Below are positions 25,765 through 33,239 of a stretch of 64,000 nucleotides of DNA, one piece after another. Positions within the stretch are counted from its first letter, which is position 1. Every line of letters begins with the position of its first letter. The notes below the pieces were generated by a model. That model saw only the letters and a list, made by a program, of their open reading frames with translations. It was not told where the DNA came from and made no database searches. This stretch comes from Salinibacterium sp. dk2585 (GTDB lineage: Bacteria > Actinomycetota > Actinomycetes > Actinomycetales > Microbacteriaceae): assembly GCF_008001035.1 (NCBI RefSeq), contig NZ_CP042856.1, positions 310,001 through 374,000 on the forward strand. Direction: 5' to 3'. The position numbers and the translations under genes were made by a program.

Positions 25765-25836
25765 AACTACGGAGATTTGGCGACACGCGGACCCGGCGAC
25801 TGCGATCGCAGGGCGTGTCGCCACATCTCCTTAGTT
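25765..25836. repeat. 24-bp imperfect inverted repeat
   Basis: Arms 25765-25788 and 25813-25836 match at 22 of 24 positions (core GGAGAT-T/G-TGGCGACACGC) around a 24-base centre. It lies between convergent genes. It may be a bidirectional terminator or a small non-autonomous repeat; no terminal duplication was recognised. Confidence 0.6.
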
Positions 25837-25887
25837 ACGGTGGGCCCGAGGTCCGGGCGGCGCACCCTGCACCGCGAAAGTGCAACG

Positions 25888-25925
25888 GAACGGCCCCCCG
25901 GAACCGAAGTCCCGAGGGGCCGTTC
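25888..25925. terminator. Hairpin followed by T-rich tract
   Basis: Perfect 10-bp arms GAACGGCCCC and GGGGCCGTTC (25888-25897, 25916-25925) with an 18-base loop, followed on the plus strand by TCTTT. It lies 10 bp from the end of the MHS importer and faces the aminopeptidase gene, so it can serve both strands. Confidence 0.6.
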
Positions 25926-25935
25926 TCTTTGGCTG

Positions 25936-27273
25936 TCAGTTGTTCTCGAGTACGTTGTTGGCGTCGTTGCGGAACGCCGCCTCCTTGCGTCCCCATCCGC
26001 CGGGGATGAGGGTGACGGAGATGACCGAGATGGCGCACACGATCATCAGGTAGACGACGACCGCCTGCCATCCGCCAGCCGCGAGGAGGGCGACGGCGAT
26101 GGTCGGCGCGAAGGCGGGCCCGGCGATCTGGGAGATCGTGTAGCCGACGGATGCCCCGGTGTACCGCACCTCGCGCGTGAAGATCATCGCGAACAGCGAG
26201 CCCGTGACGCCGGCCGAGGGGGCCATCGCGATGCCGAAGATGAGGGTGACGGCGAGGGCGAAGTTCCACGGGTTGCCCGTGTTGATGAGCAGGAAGCCGA
26301 TGGGCGTCGCGATGAGCATCAGCACGGCGCCGAGGAAGTACATGGTCTTGCGGCCGTACTTGTCGGAGAGCGAGCCGAACACGGGGTAGAGCACGGTCGC
26401 GACGATGGCGGCGAAGCAGATGCCCATGAGCGCGGCGGTGCGGTCGATGCCGACCCCGCCGCTGTAGTTCACGAGGAACGCCATCGTGATGTAGGCGAGC
26501 ACGCCCTGGCTCAGGTAGGTGCCGGCGACCATGAAGATCTCGCGCCAGTGCTTGCGGAAGGCGACGACGAGTGGAACCTTGACGATCTCGGACTTCTCGC
26601 GGGCTGCCGCGAACGCGGGGCTCTCGCTGATGGAGAGGCGGATGAAGAGTCCCACGCCGACGAGCAGGATGCTCGCGATGAAGGGGATGCGCCAGCCCCA
26701 CGAGAAGAACTCGGGGTCGGGCAGCTGCGAAACCATGAGGAAGGCGAGGGTGGCGAGGAAGGTGCCGGCGGGTGCGCCCATCTGGGGGAACGCGCCGTAG
26801 AAGCCGCGCTTGCCGAGGGGTGCGTGCTCGACCGCCATGAGCGTTGCACCGCCCCATTCGCCGCCGACCATGAGTCCCTGCAGGAGGCGGAGGACGGTCA
26901 GGAGGATGGGGGCCCAGATGCCGATTTGTGCGTAGCCGGGGAGCAGCCCCATGAGGAGGGTCGCAAGCCCCATGCCGAGCAGGGAGATGACGAGCATCTT
27001 CTTGCGGCCGACGCGGTCTCCGAAGTGGCCGAAGATGATGCCGCCGAGGGGGCGGGCGAGGAAGCCCACGCCGAAGGTCGCGAAGGAGAGCAGGGTTCCC
27101 ATGAGTGGGGTGGAGTCCGGGAAGAAGATCTGCGGGAACACGAGCGCTGCCGCGGTTCCGTAGATGAAGAAGTCGAAGTACTCGACCGTCGTGCCGACGA
27201 AGCTGGCGCTCGCGACCTTCAGGGGTGATGTCTTAGCCGTCGGTGTCGCGGGCGGCTGTGTCGTCGTTGTCAC
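25936..27273 (-). CDS. MHS-family MFS importer (metabolite:H+ symporter)
   Basis: Twelve-helix membrane importer of 445 aa. SFVGTTVEYFDFFIYGTAAALVFPQIFF in helix 1, GHFGDRVGRKKML in loop 2-3 and LRLLQGLMVGGEWGG in helix 4 are hallmarks of the MHS group (shikimate, alpha-ketoglutarate and aromatic acid symporters). The start is GTG at 27273, preceded by AGAGGAAAA; the upstream frame MFSERKT lies over that ribosome site. It is divergent from the aromatic hydroxylase at 27433, which suggests it brings in that enzyme's substrate. Confidence 0.9.
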   Translation of the reverse strand: MTTTTQPPATPTAKTSPLKVASASFVGTTVEYFDFFIYGTAAALVFPQIFFPDSTPLMGTLLSFATFGVGFLARPLGGIIFGHFGDRVGRKKMLVISLLGMGLATLLMGLLPGYAQIGIWAPILLTVLRLLQGLMVGGEWGGATLMAVEHAPLGKRGFYGAFPQMGAPAGTFLATLAFLMVSQLPDPEFFSWGWRIPFIASILLVGVGLFIRLSISESPAFAAAREKSEIVKVPLVVAFRKHWREIFMVAGTYLSQGVLAYITMAFLVNYSGGVGIDRTAALMGICFAAIVATVLYPVFGSLSDKYGRKTMYFLGAVLMLIATPIGFLLINTGNPWNFALAVTLIFGIAMAPSAGVTGSLFAMIFTREVRYTGASVGYTISQIAGPAFAPTIAVALLAAGGWQAVVVYLMIVCAISVISVTLIPGGWGRKEAAFRNDANNVLENN

Positions 27274-27298
27274 GGTTTTCCTCTCTGAAAACAAACTC

Positions 27299-27381
27299 GC
27301 ATGCTAGCGGGTTAGTCGAGGGTAAGCGGCTTCCTCGCTTAATTGCAAGTGCCTTGCCCCGCAGTATGCGTGCTAGCATGC
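27299..27381. promoter_or_regulatory. Paired GCATGCTAGC inverted repeats in divergent promoter
   Basis: GCATGCTAGC at 27299-27308 and its reverse complement GCTAGCATGC at 27372-27381 frame the gap between the MHS importer and the hydroxylase. The arms lie 25 bp before the importer GTG and 51 bp before the hydroxylase ATG. A regulator bound at both could loop the DNA. Confidence 0.5.
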
Positions 27382-27432
27382 CAGTTCAACGACGGCGAGC
27401 GCCTGACCAGTCCAATCTCGAGGAAGAGAGCG

Positions 27433-29208
27433 ATGCCAGAGAACACTGAATTCGACACTGACGTGATCGTCGTGGGCACGGGGCCCGCCGGCGCCACCAC
27501 GGCACTCGCACTGGCGAAGTACGGCGTGCGCACGCACATGGTGTCCAAGTGGAACTGGCTCGCCAACACGCCCCGCGCGCACATCACCAACCAGCGTGCG
27601 ATGGAGGTGCTTCGCGACCTGGGTGTCGAAGACGAGGCCAAGAAGTATGCGACCCCGTGGGAGTTCATGGGCGACACCATGTTCACGACGAGCCTCGTCG
27701 GTGAAGAGATCGCGCGCATCCGCACCTGGGGCACGGGCGACCAGCGCTACGGCGACTACCTCAAGGGCAGCCCCTGCGGCATGGCTGACATCCCGCAGAC
27801 CCTCATGGAGCCCGTGCTCGTCAAGAACGCCGCCGCCAATGGAGCGGATGTCTCCTTCAACACCGAATACCTCTCGCACGAGCAGGACGCCGACGGCGTC
27901 ACCGTGCGGCTCCTCAACAAGCAGAGCGGCACCGAGTACACACAGCGCGCCCGCTACCTCGTCGGTGCGGACGGAGCCAAGTCGAAGGTGGCCCAGGAAC
28001 TCGACCTGCCCTTCGAGGGTCAGCTGGCCCGCGCAGGCACTGTCTACATCCTCTTCACGGCCGACCTCAGGCAGTACGTCGAGCATCGGCCGAGCATCCT
28101 GCACTGGATCATGAACCCGGCGGCGGGCATCGGCGAGATCGGCATGGCGACCTTCCGCGCCATCCGGCCCTGGGACCAGTGGATTCTCGGCTGGGGCTTC
28201 GACATCACGGCGGGCGAGCCCGACCTGAGCGAGGAGTTCCTGCTCGGGCAGATTCGCACGCTCACCGGCATCCCCGACCTCGAGGTCGAGATCGACCGCG
28301 AGATGATCTGGTACGTCAACCAGCAGCACGCCGAGCTCTACCACCGCGGCCGCATCTTCTGCGCGGGCGACGCCGTGCACCGGCACCCGCCGAGCTCGGG
28401 CCTCGGCTCCAACACCTGCATGCAGGATGCCTTCAACCTCGCATGGAAACTCGCCTTCGCCGTCAACGGCTGGGCCGGGCAGGGGCTGCTCGACAGCTAC
28501 TCCGACGAGCGCGTGCCCGTCGGCCGGCAGATCGTCGCGCGCGCCAACCAGTCCCGCAAGGACTACGCGCCCATCCGCGCCGCGATCAGCATGCCTGAGG
28601 CAGACGACCCCGTCGCCGCGGGCGTCAAGCGACTCAAGTCGGCCACGCCGGAGGGTGTTGCCGCTCGCAGGGCCCTCTACGAGGCGCTCGAACTCAAGAA
28701 CACCGAGTTCAACGCGCAGGGTGTCGAGCTCAACCAGCGCTACGCGTCGAGCGCGGTCATCCCCGACCCCACCCTGGGTGAGGAGGAGTGGGTGCGCGAC
28801 CGGGAACTCTACCTCCAGGCGACCACCCGCCCCGGCGCGAAGATTCCGCATGCCTGGCTCGTGAATGAGCGCGGCGTGCGGGTGTCGACGCTTGACGTGA
28901 CCGGGGGCGGGCGGATGTCGCTCGTCACGGGACTTTCGGGAACCGCCTGGGCCGAGGCATCTGCTCGCCTCGATGTCCCGTACCTGCGCACCGTCGTGAT
29001 CGGCGCGCCCGAACACGCCGACCTCTACGGCGACTGGAACGCCGTCAGCGAGATCGATGAGGCCGGGGCGCTGCTCGTGCGGCCCGACGGCTACATCGCC
29101 TGGCGCCAGCCGGCAGGCGTGCACGACACCGATGAAGCAGAGCGACAGCTCACCGCGGCACTCGCGGCGGTCCTCGGCGCGGCCGAGGGGAATGGAGAGA
29201 AGCAATGA
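27433..29208 (+). CDS. FAD-dependent aromatic hydroxylase (MhpA/TfdB-like)
   Basis: 591-aa group A flavoprotein monooxygenase of the phenol/2,4-dichlorophenol hydroxylase and MhpA type. FAD fingerprint GTGPAGATTA from residue 15, ARYLVGADGAKSKV for the DG motif and FCAGDAVHRHPPSSGLGSNT with the downstream QDAFNLAWKLA, plus a C-terminal thioredoxin-like domain of about 150 residues. It would ortho-hydroxylate a phenolic acid to a catechol for the MhpB-type dioxygenase two genes on. Start at 27433 has AGGAAGAG upstream. ATGA overlap with the next gene makes a three-gene operon. Confidence 0.88.
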   Translation: MPENTEFDTDVIVVGTGPAGATTALALAKYGVRTHMVSKWNWLANTPRAHITNQRAMEVLRDLGVEDEAKKYATPWEFMGDTMFTTSLVGEEIARIRTWGTGDQRYGDYLKGSPCGMADIPQTLMEPVLVKNAAANGADVSFNTEYLSHEQDADGVTVRLLNKQSGTEYTQRARYLVGADGAKSKVAQELDLPFEGQLARAGTVYILFTADLRQYVEHRPSILHWIMNPAAGIGEIGMATFRAIRPWDQWILGWGFDITAGEPDLSEEFLLGQIRTLTGIPDLEVEIDREMIWYVNQQHAELYHRGRIFCAGDAVHRHPPSSGLGSNTCMQDAFNLAWKLAFAVNGWAGQGLLDSYSDERVPVGRQIVARANQSRKDYAPIRAAISMPEADDPVAAGVKRLKSATPEGVAARRALYEALELKNTEFNAQGVELNQRYASSAVIPDPTLGEEEWVRDRELYLQATTRPGAKIPHAWLVNERGVRVSTLDVTGGGRMSLVTGLSGTAWAEASARLDVPYLRTVVIGAPEHADLYGDWNAVSEIDEAGALLVRPDGYIAWRQPAGVHDTDEAERQLTAALAAVLGAAEGNGEKQ

Positions 29209-30101
29209 CCGAACGACCCTTCGCCTCAGTCTGGTCTGACCTGGCCGCGCTCGAGTTCAGCCAGGGCTACATCGACGCCGGTGGGTACCGCACGCGGTAC
29301 CTCCACGCAGGCGACACCTCGAAGCCGGCGCTGCTGATGTTGCACGGAATCACGGGCCACGCCGAGGCGTACTCGCGCAACCTCCGCGCGCACTCGGAGC
29401 ACTTCTCCTGCTGGGCGATCGACTTCATCGGCCACGGCTACTCCTCCAAGCCGGAGCATCCGCTGGAGATCACGCACTACATCGACCAGGTGCTGGCCTT
29501 CATGGACGGCATCGGTGCGGAGAAGGTCTACATCACGGGCGAGTCGCTTGGCGGTTGGGTCGCGGCGAAGCTCGCGCAGCTGCACCCCGAGAAGGTGGAG
29601 CGCATCGTGCTCAACACGATGGGTGGCACGATGGCCAACCCTGTCGTGATGGAGCGACTGCTGACGCTGTCGACGGATGCCGCGAACGACCCGTCCTGGG
29701 AGCGGGTCAAGGCGCGGCTCGAGTGGCTGATGGCCGACCCGAGCATGGTGACGGATGATCTCATCAAGACCAGGCAGGCGATCTTCCAGCAGCCGGACTG
29801 GAAGATGGCGTGCCAGATGAACATGGCCCTGCAGGACCTCGAGACTCGCAAGCGCAACATGCTCTCGGATGGCGACCTCGCCGCGATCACCGTGCCCGCC
29901 ATGGTGCTGTGGACGACGAAGGACCCCTCCGGTCCCGTTGATGAAGGCCGTCGCATCGCCTCGCTGATCCCTGGCGCGAAGCTCGCCGTCATGGAGAACT
30001 GTGGCCACTGGCCCCAGTACGAGGACACCGAGACCTTCGACCGCCTGCATCTGAACTTCCTGCTCGGCAAGGATGACCCCCAGGTGAAGGACCCGGCATG
30101 A
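29205..30101 (+). CDS. Meta-cleavage product hydrolase, alpha/beta fold
   Basis: 298-aa hydrolase with nucleophile Ser114 (GESLGG), a HG oxyanion segment (LMLHGITGH) and the catalytic His in MENCGHWPQYED. Proteins of this type (MhpC, BphD, HsaD) split the C-C bond of ring-fission products to hydroxypentadienoate and an acid. It lies between the hydroxylase and the extradiol dioxygenase with 4-bp overlaps on both sides. Its hydroxypentadienoate product would feed mhpDEF. Confidence 0.87.
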   Translation: MTERPFASVWSDLAALEFSQGYIDAGGYRTRYLHAGDTSKPALLMLHGITGHAEAYSRNLRAHSEHFSCWAIDFIGHGYSSKPEHPLEITHYIDQVLAFMDGIGAEKVYITGESLGGWVAAKLAQLHPEKVERIVLNTMGGTMANPVVMERLLTLSTDAANDPSWERVKARLEWLMADPSMVTDDLIKTRQAIFQQPDWKMACQMNMALQDLETRKRNMLSDGDLAAITVPAMVLWTTKDPSGPVDEGRRIASLIPGAKLAVMENCGHWPQYEDTETFDRLHLNFLLGKDDPQVKDPA

Positions 30102-31045
30102 CGCTTGCACTCGTCACGATGTCCCACAGCCCGCTGCTGGAGTTCGTGGACCCGCCCGCCGAGGTCAAGGCCGAGGTCGAAGCGGCCTTCGAGGCTGCCC
30201 GCGCCTTCGTCATGGACTACGACCCTGACCTGGTGATCAACATCGGGCCGGACCACTACAACGGTTTCTTCTACGACATCATGCCGCCGTTCTGTGTCGG
30301 CTATGAGGCGACCGCGATCGGCGACTTCGGCACCCAGGCCGGGCCGCTGGATGTCCCGAGTGAGATCGCGCGGGATCTCACCGAGTTCCTCATGGAGCGC
30401 GGGATCGACATGACGGTGTCGTTGCGCATGGAGGTCGACCACGGCGCCGTGCAGCCGATGGAGCTCATCTATGGCGACATCACGGCCAAGCCCGTGTTGC
30501 CGATCTTCGTGAACTCGGTGGCCCCGCCTTTCACGCCGCTGCGTCGCATCCGCCAGTTGGGTGAGGAGATCGGCGCCTTCGTGCGCGAGAAGCTCGCCGA
30601 CAAGAAGGTGCTCGTGATCGGCTCGGGCGGGCTTTCGCACGAGCCGCCCGTGCCCCAGATCGCCACGGCAACCCCGGAGGTAAGGGAGGCGCTGCTCGGT
30701 GGTGGCCGTCACCTGACCCCGGAGGCTCGGGATGCCCGTCAACAGCGCGTCATCAACGCCGCGCGCGACTTCGCGGCCGGCATCAACGTGGTCAAGCCGC
30801 TGGCCCCCGAGTGGGACCAGGAGCTCATGCGCATCCTCGCCTCGGGCGACCTATCGCCGATCGACGCCTGGACGCCCGACGAGATGAGCGAGATCGCGGG
30901 CAACTCCTCCCACGAGGTACGCACGTGGATCGCGGCGTACGCGGCCCTCGGCGCCGTGGGTGAGTACACGGTCGACTATTCCTTCTACCGACCCATCCCG
31001 GAGTACATCGCGGGCTTCGGCGTCACAACCGCCCGCCTCGCCTAA
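30098..31045 (+). CDS. mhpB: Class III extradiol dioxygenase, MhpB type
   Basis: 315-aa Fe(II) dioxygenase cleaving a 2,3-dihydroxyphenylpropionate-like catechol. The sequence follows E. coli MhpB along its length: SHSPLLEFVDP, PDHYNGFFYDIMPPFC, ATAIGDFG, VDHGAVQP and GSGGLSHEPPVP. The two catalytic histidines known in MhpB correspond to H115 and H181 here; H10 and H53 are likely iron ligands. Last gene of the hydroxylase-hydrolase-dioxygenase operon, followed by a 17-bp hairpin. Confidence 0.92.
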   Translation: MTLALVTMSHSPLLEFVDPPAEVKAEVEAAFEAARAFVMDYDPDLVINIGPDHYNGFFYDIMPPFCVGYEATAIGDFGTQAGPLDVPSEIARDLTEFLMERGIDMTVSLRMEVDHGAVQPMELIYGDITAKPVLPIFVNSVAPPFTPLRRIRQLGEEIGAFVREKLADKKVLVIGSGGLSHEPPVPQIATATPEVREALLGGGRHLTPEARDARQQRVINAARDFAAGINVVKPLAPEWDQELMRILASGDLSPIDAWTPDEMSEIAGNSSHEVRTWIAAYAALGAVGEYTVDYSFYRPIPEYIAGFGVTTARLA

Positions 31046-31050
31046 TGGCC

Positions 31051-31089
31051 CTTTCACAATTCCGGACTGTCGGTCCGGAATTGTGAAAG
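31051..31089. terminator. 17-bp perfect hairpin of the repeat family
   Basis: CTTTCACAATTCCGGAC and its exact reverse complement (31051-31067, 31073-31089) with a 5-base loop, starting 6 bp after the mhpB stop. The arm carries the CACAATTC(A/C)GGA word shared with the other intergenic repeats, so here a repeat unit serves as terminator. Confidence 0.8.
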
Positions 31090-31145
31090 GCGGACGGTGA
31101 GAGCCGCTCCGGCCACGAAAAGTCAGGAAACCCGATCCAATGAGA

Positions 31146-31183
31146 ACGACCCCGCCTCCTTATATATAGGGAGGCGGGGTCGT
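31146..31183. terminator. GC-rich hairpin with AT loop
   Basis: Fourteen-bp arms ACGACCCCGCCTCC and GGAGGCGGGGTCGT (31146-31159 and 31170-31183) around a TTATATATAG loop, followed by CTTGTTC. It lies midway between convergent genes and probably stops one or both transcripts. Confidence 0.75.
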
Positions 31184-31227
31184 CTTGTTCAGGGAGGTGG
31201 GACTATTCCTGAGTTTCCGCGACGTTC

Positions 31228-31262
31228 ACAATTCAGGAGTTGGACGGTCCTGGATTGGGAAA
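31228..31262. repeat. Degenerate AATTCAGGA repeat pair
   Basis: A direct unit TTCACAATTCAGGAGTTGG is followed by an imperfect inverted unit GGTCCTGGATTGGGAAA just after the end of the minus-strand hydrolase gene. It is the same family as at 20243 and 24000. Confidence 0.6.
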
Positions 31263-31268
31263 GTGAGC

Positions 31269-32105
31269 TCAGTGCTCCGCGATAAACCCTGCGACAACGC
31301 GGTTGAACTCGGCGGCGTGCTCAAGCTGGGCCCAGTGGCCGCAGCGGTTGATGAGCAGCAGGCGTGAGTTGGGGATGAGGCTGTGCAGGCGCAGCGAGTG
31401 CTCGAAGTGCACGACGCGGTCGTCGCGCCCGTGGATGAGCAGCGCAGGAGCCTTGATCCCCGCGATCTTGCCGGGCTCAAGGGTGTGCCGTGCACGGTCG
31501 TTGCCGAGGCCGTCGACGAAGTTCTTGAGGTGGTCGGGGCGCGAACTCGCGATCTCGGAACGCTGTGTGATGAGCTCCTCGGTCGCGAAGGCGGGGTCGA
31601 AGGTCATGATGTCGACGAGCTTGCGCATGCCCTCGATTGACGGGTCGCGGTAGGTCGCCTGCAGGATGCGCAATCCCTCCGTGAGGCCCGCGGGGCCGAA
31701 CATGCCGGGGGTGCCGCTGCCGGGGCCCATCGTGATGAGGTGCGAGATGCGGTCGGGGTGGGTCGTGGCGAAGCGGGTGGAGGTCATGCCACCCATGGAG
31801 TTGCCGACGAAGGCGGCCTTCTCGATGCCGAGCGCGTCGAGGATCTCGAGGGCCGTCTGCACGTGGTTGCGCTTGTCAACGGTGACGGTGTCTGACTCGC
31901 CCCAGCCGGGCATGTCGGGCGCGATGACGCGGAAGTGCTTGGCGAGGTACTCGATGTTGGGCGCGTAGTTGCTCCAGCCGGTGGCGCCGGGGCCCGAGCC
32001 GTGCAGGAGGAGCACGGGGTGGCCTTCGCCGGCCTCAATGTAGTGGATCTTGCCGCTGGGGGTCTCGATGTCGTGGGCGGTGACGCCCGCCGGGAGAGCT
32101 GCCAT
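31269..32105 (-). CDS. Alpha/beta hydrolase, meta-cleavage compound hydrolase type
   Basis: 278-aa hydrolase close in form to MhpC/BphD/XylF: LLLHGSGPGATGWSNYAPNIEYLAKHFRVIAPDMPGWG, nucleophile Ser103 (VGNSMGG), catalytic Asp in GRDDRVVHFE and His in CGHWAQLEHAAEFN. It is more typical of ring-fission hydrolases than the 29205 protein. The start at 32105 follows a GGGAC site. The IclR gene lies 34 bp upstream on the same strand, so the pair is probably co-transcribed. Confidence 0.9.
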   Translation of the reverse strand: MAALPAGVTAHDIETPSGKIHYIEAGEGHPVLLLHGSGPGATGWSNYAPNIEYLAKHFRVIAPDMPGWGESDTVTVDKRNHVQTALEILDALGIEKAAFVGNSMGGMTSTRFATTHPDRISHLITMGPGSGTPGMFGPAGLTEGLRILQATYRDPSIEGMRKLVDIMTFDPAFATEELITQRSEIASSRPDHLKNFVDGLGNDRARHTLEPGKIAGIKAPALLIHGRDDRVVHFEHSLRLHSLIPNSRLLLINRCGHWAQLEHAAEFNRVVAGFIAEH

Positions 32106-32139
32106 TGTGTGGGTGGTCCCTTTCGTCGTGGTGGAGAGG

Positions 32140-32961
32140 TCAGGCGGCGGCGAGTGCCGCAGTGATCTGGGTGCTAACGGCGCGCACGGTTGCTGCGAGG
32201 GCGCGCTCGTTGAAGGCGGTGGATGCCGTCGTGATCGAGACGGCGCCGATCGCGCGGCCGCCCGAGAGCACGGGGGCGGCGACGCTCGAGAGGCCCGAGT
32301 GGCATTCTGAGATCTCGACGGCGACACCCGAGCGGCGAGAGATGGCGAGGTGCTCGACGAAGCTGCGGGAGTCGGTCACGGAGCGCTGTGTGCGCGCCTC
32401 GAGCGGGGTGCCGAGGTATTCGGCGATCTCGGCGCGGCTGCTGAAGGCGAGCATGACCTTGCCGAGTGCCGTGCAGTTGGCGGGCAGGCGGTCGCCGACC
32501 GAGTCGGGCACCCTGGCGCCGCCGACCGGATGCAACTGCTCGAGCAGCACGACGTCGCTTCCGTCGAGCATTCCGAGCTGCACGACCTGGCGGGTCTGCG
32601 CGAAGAGTTCGCAGAGGTAGGGGAAGGCGGCCCCGATGACGCTGCGGTTGCGCACCTCGCGCACGCTGCATCCGAGTTCGAAGGTGCGAAGGCTGAGCTG
32701 GTAGTTGCAGCCGACGCGCTCGACGAAGTTGCCCGTCTCGAGGGCGCTGAGGAGGCGGTAGGCGGTCGACTTGGGGAGGAGGGCCCGGCGGGCGAGCTCG
32801 CTGACTCCGACGGGACGCTTGAGACCCGTGAACGCTTCGAGCAGCTGGAGTGCCTTGCGCACGGAGGTGCCGGGGTTCTGTGCTGAGTCGATCCCGAGGG
32901 TGATGTTTGCGAGCGCCTGCTCCTGGGGGAGGGCGGGTGCCGGGGCGAGGGTGGTCGTCAT
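32140..32961 (-). CDS. IclR-family regulator
   Basis: 273 aa with a 40-residue leader before the helix-turn-helix (SVRKALQLLEAFTGLKRPVGVSELARRALLPKSTAYRLLSALE) and an IclR effector domain (GDRLPANCTALGKVMLAF, GLSSVAAPV). An ideal AAGGAGG site precedes the ATG at 32961. It is divergent from the binding protein at 33240 across a 278-bp gap with direct repeats, and upstream of the ring-fission hydrolase. It could control both directions. Confidence 0.9.
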   Translation of the reverse strand: MTTTLAPAPALPQEQALANITLGIDSAQNPGTSVRKALQLLEAFTGLKRPVGVSELARRALLPKSTAYRLLSALETGNFVERVGCNYQLSLRTFELGCSVREVRNRSVIGAAFPYLCELFAQTRQVVQLGMLDGSDVVLLEQLHPVGGARVPDSVGDRLPANCTALGKVMLAFSSRAEIAEYLGTPLEARTQRSVTDSRSFVEHLAISRRSGVAVEISECHSGLSSVAAPVLSGGRAIGAVSITTASTAFNERALAATVRAVSTQITAALAAA

Positions 32962-32998
32962 TCGTGCCTCCTTGGCGTCATTGCCATGCACGCGAGTT

Positions 32999-33027
32999 CT
33001 GTAGTGCGTGCTCTGGAGACTGTAGTG
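32999..33027. promoter_or_regulatory. Direct repeats CTGTAGTG in divergent promoter region
   Basis: CTGTAGTG occurs at 32999-33006 and 33020-33027, 21 bp apart (two helical turns), 38 to 66 bp upstream of the IclR start. A candidate binding site; the remainder of the 32962-33239 gap holds the promoter of the binding protein but no other repeat that I could support. Confidence 0.4.
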
Positions 33028-33239
33028 GTTACTTTGTGACGAAGGCAAGCGTCCAGCAGAAATCGATTCTTGGCTGCAGAAGAGGCGTTCCGCAAAATGA
33101 GACACCCAGATTGTTCGCACCTGTAGCGCCCCGCATGATTGCGACCACGGCGCAGGCCCCGGCCAGCGCCCGATCTGCACCCTCGACTCAGAGCTGAGTC
33201 GAGCATGTCCCCTGCCTACACGGCACAAAAGGAGTGAAT

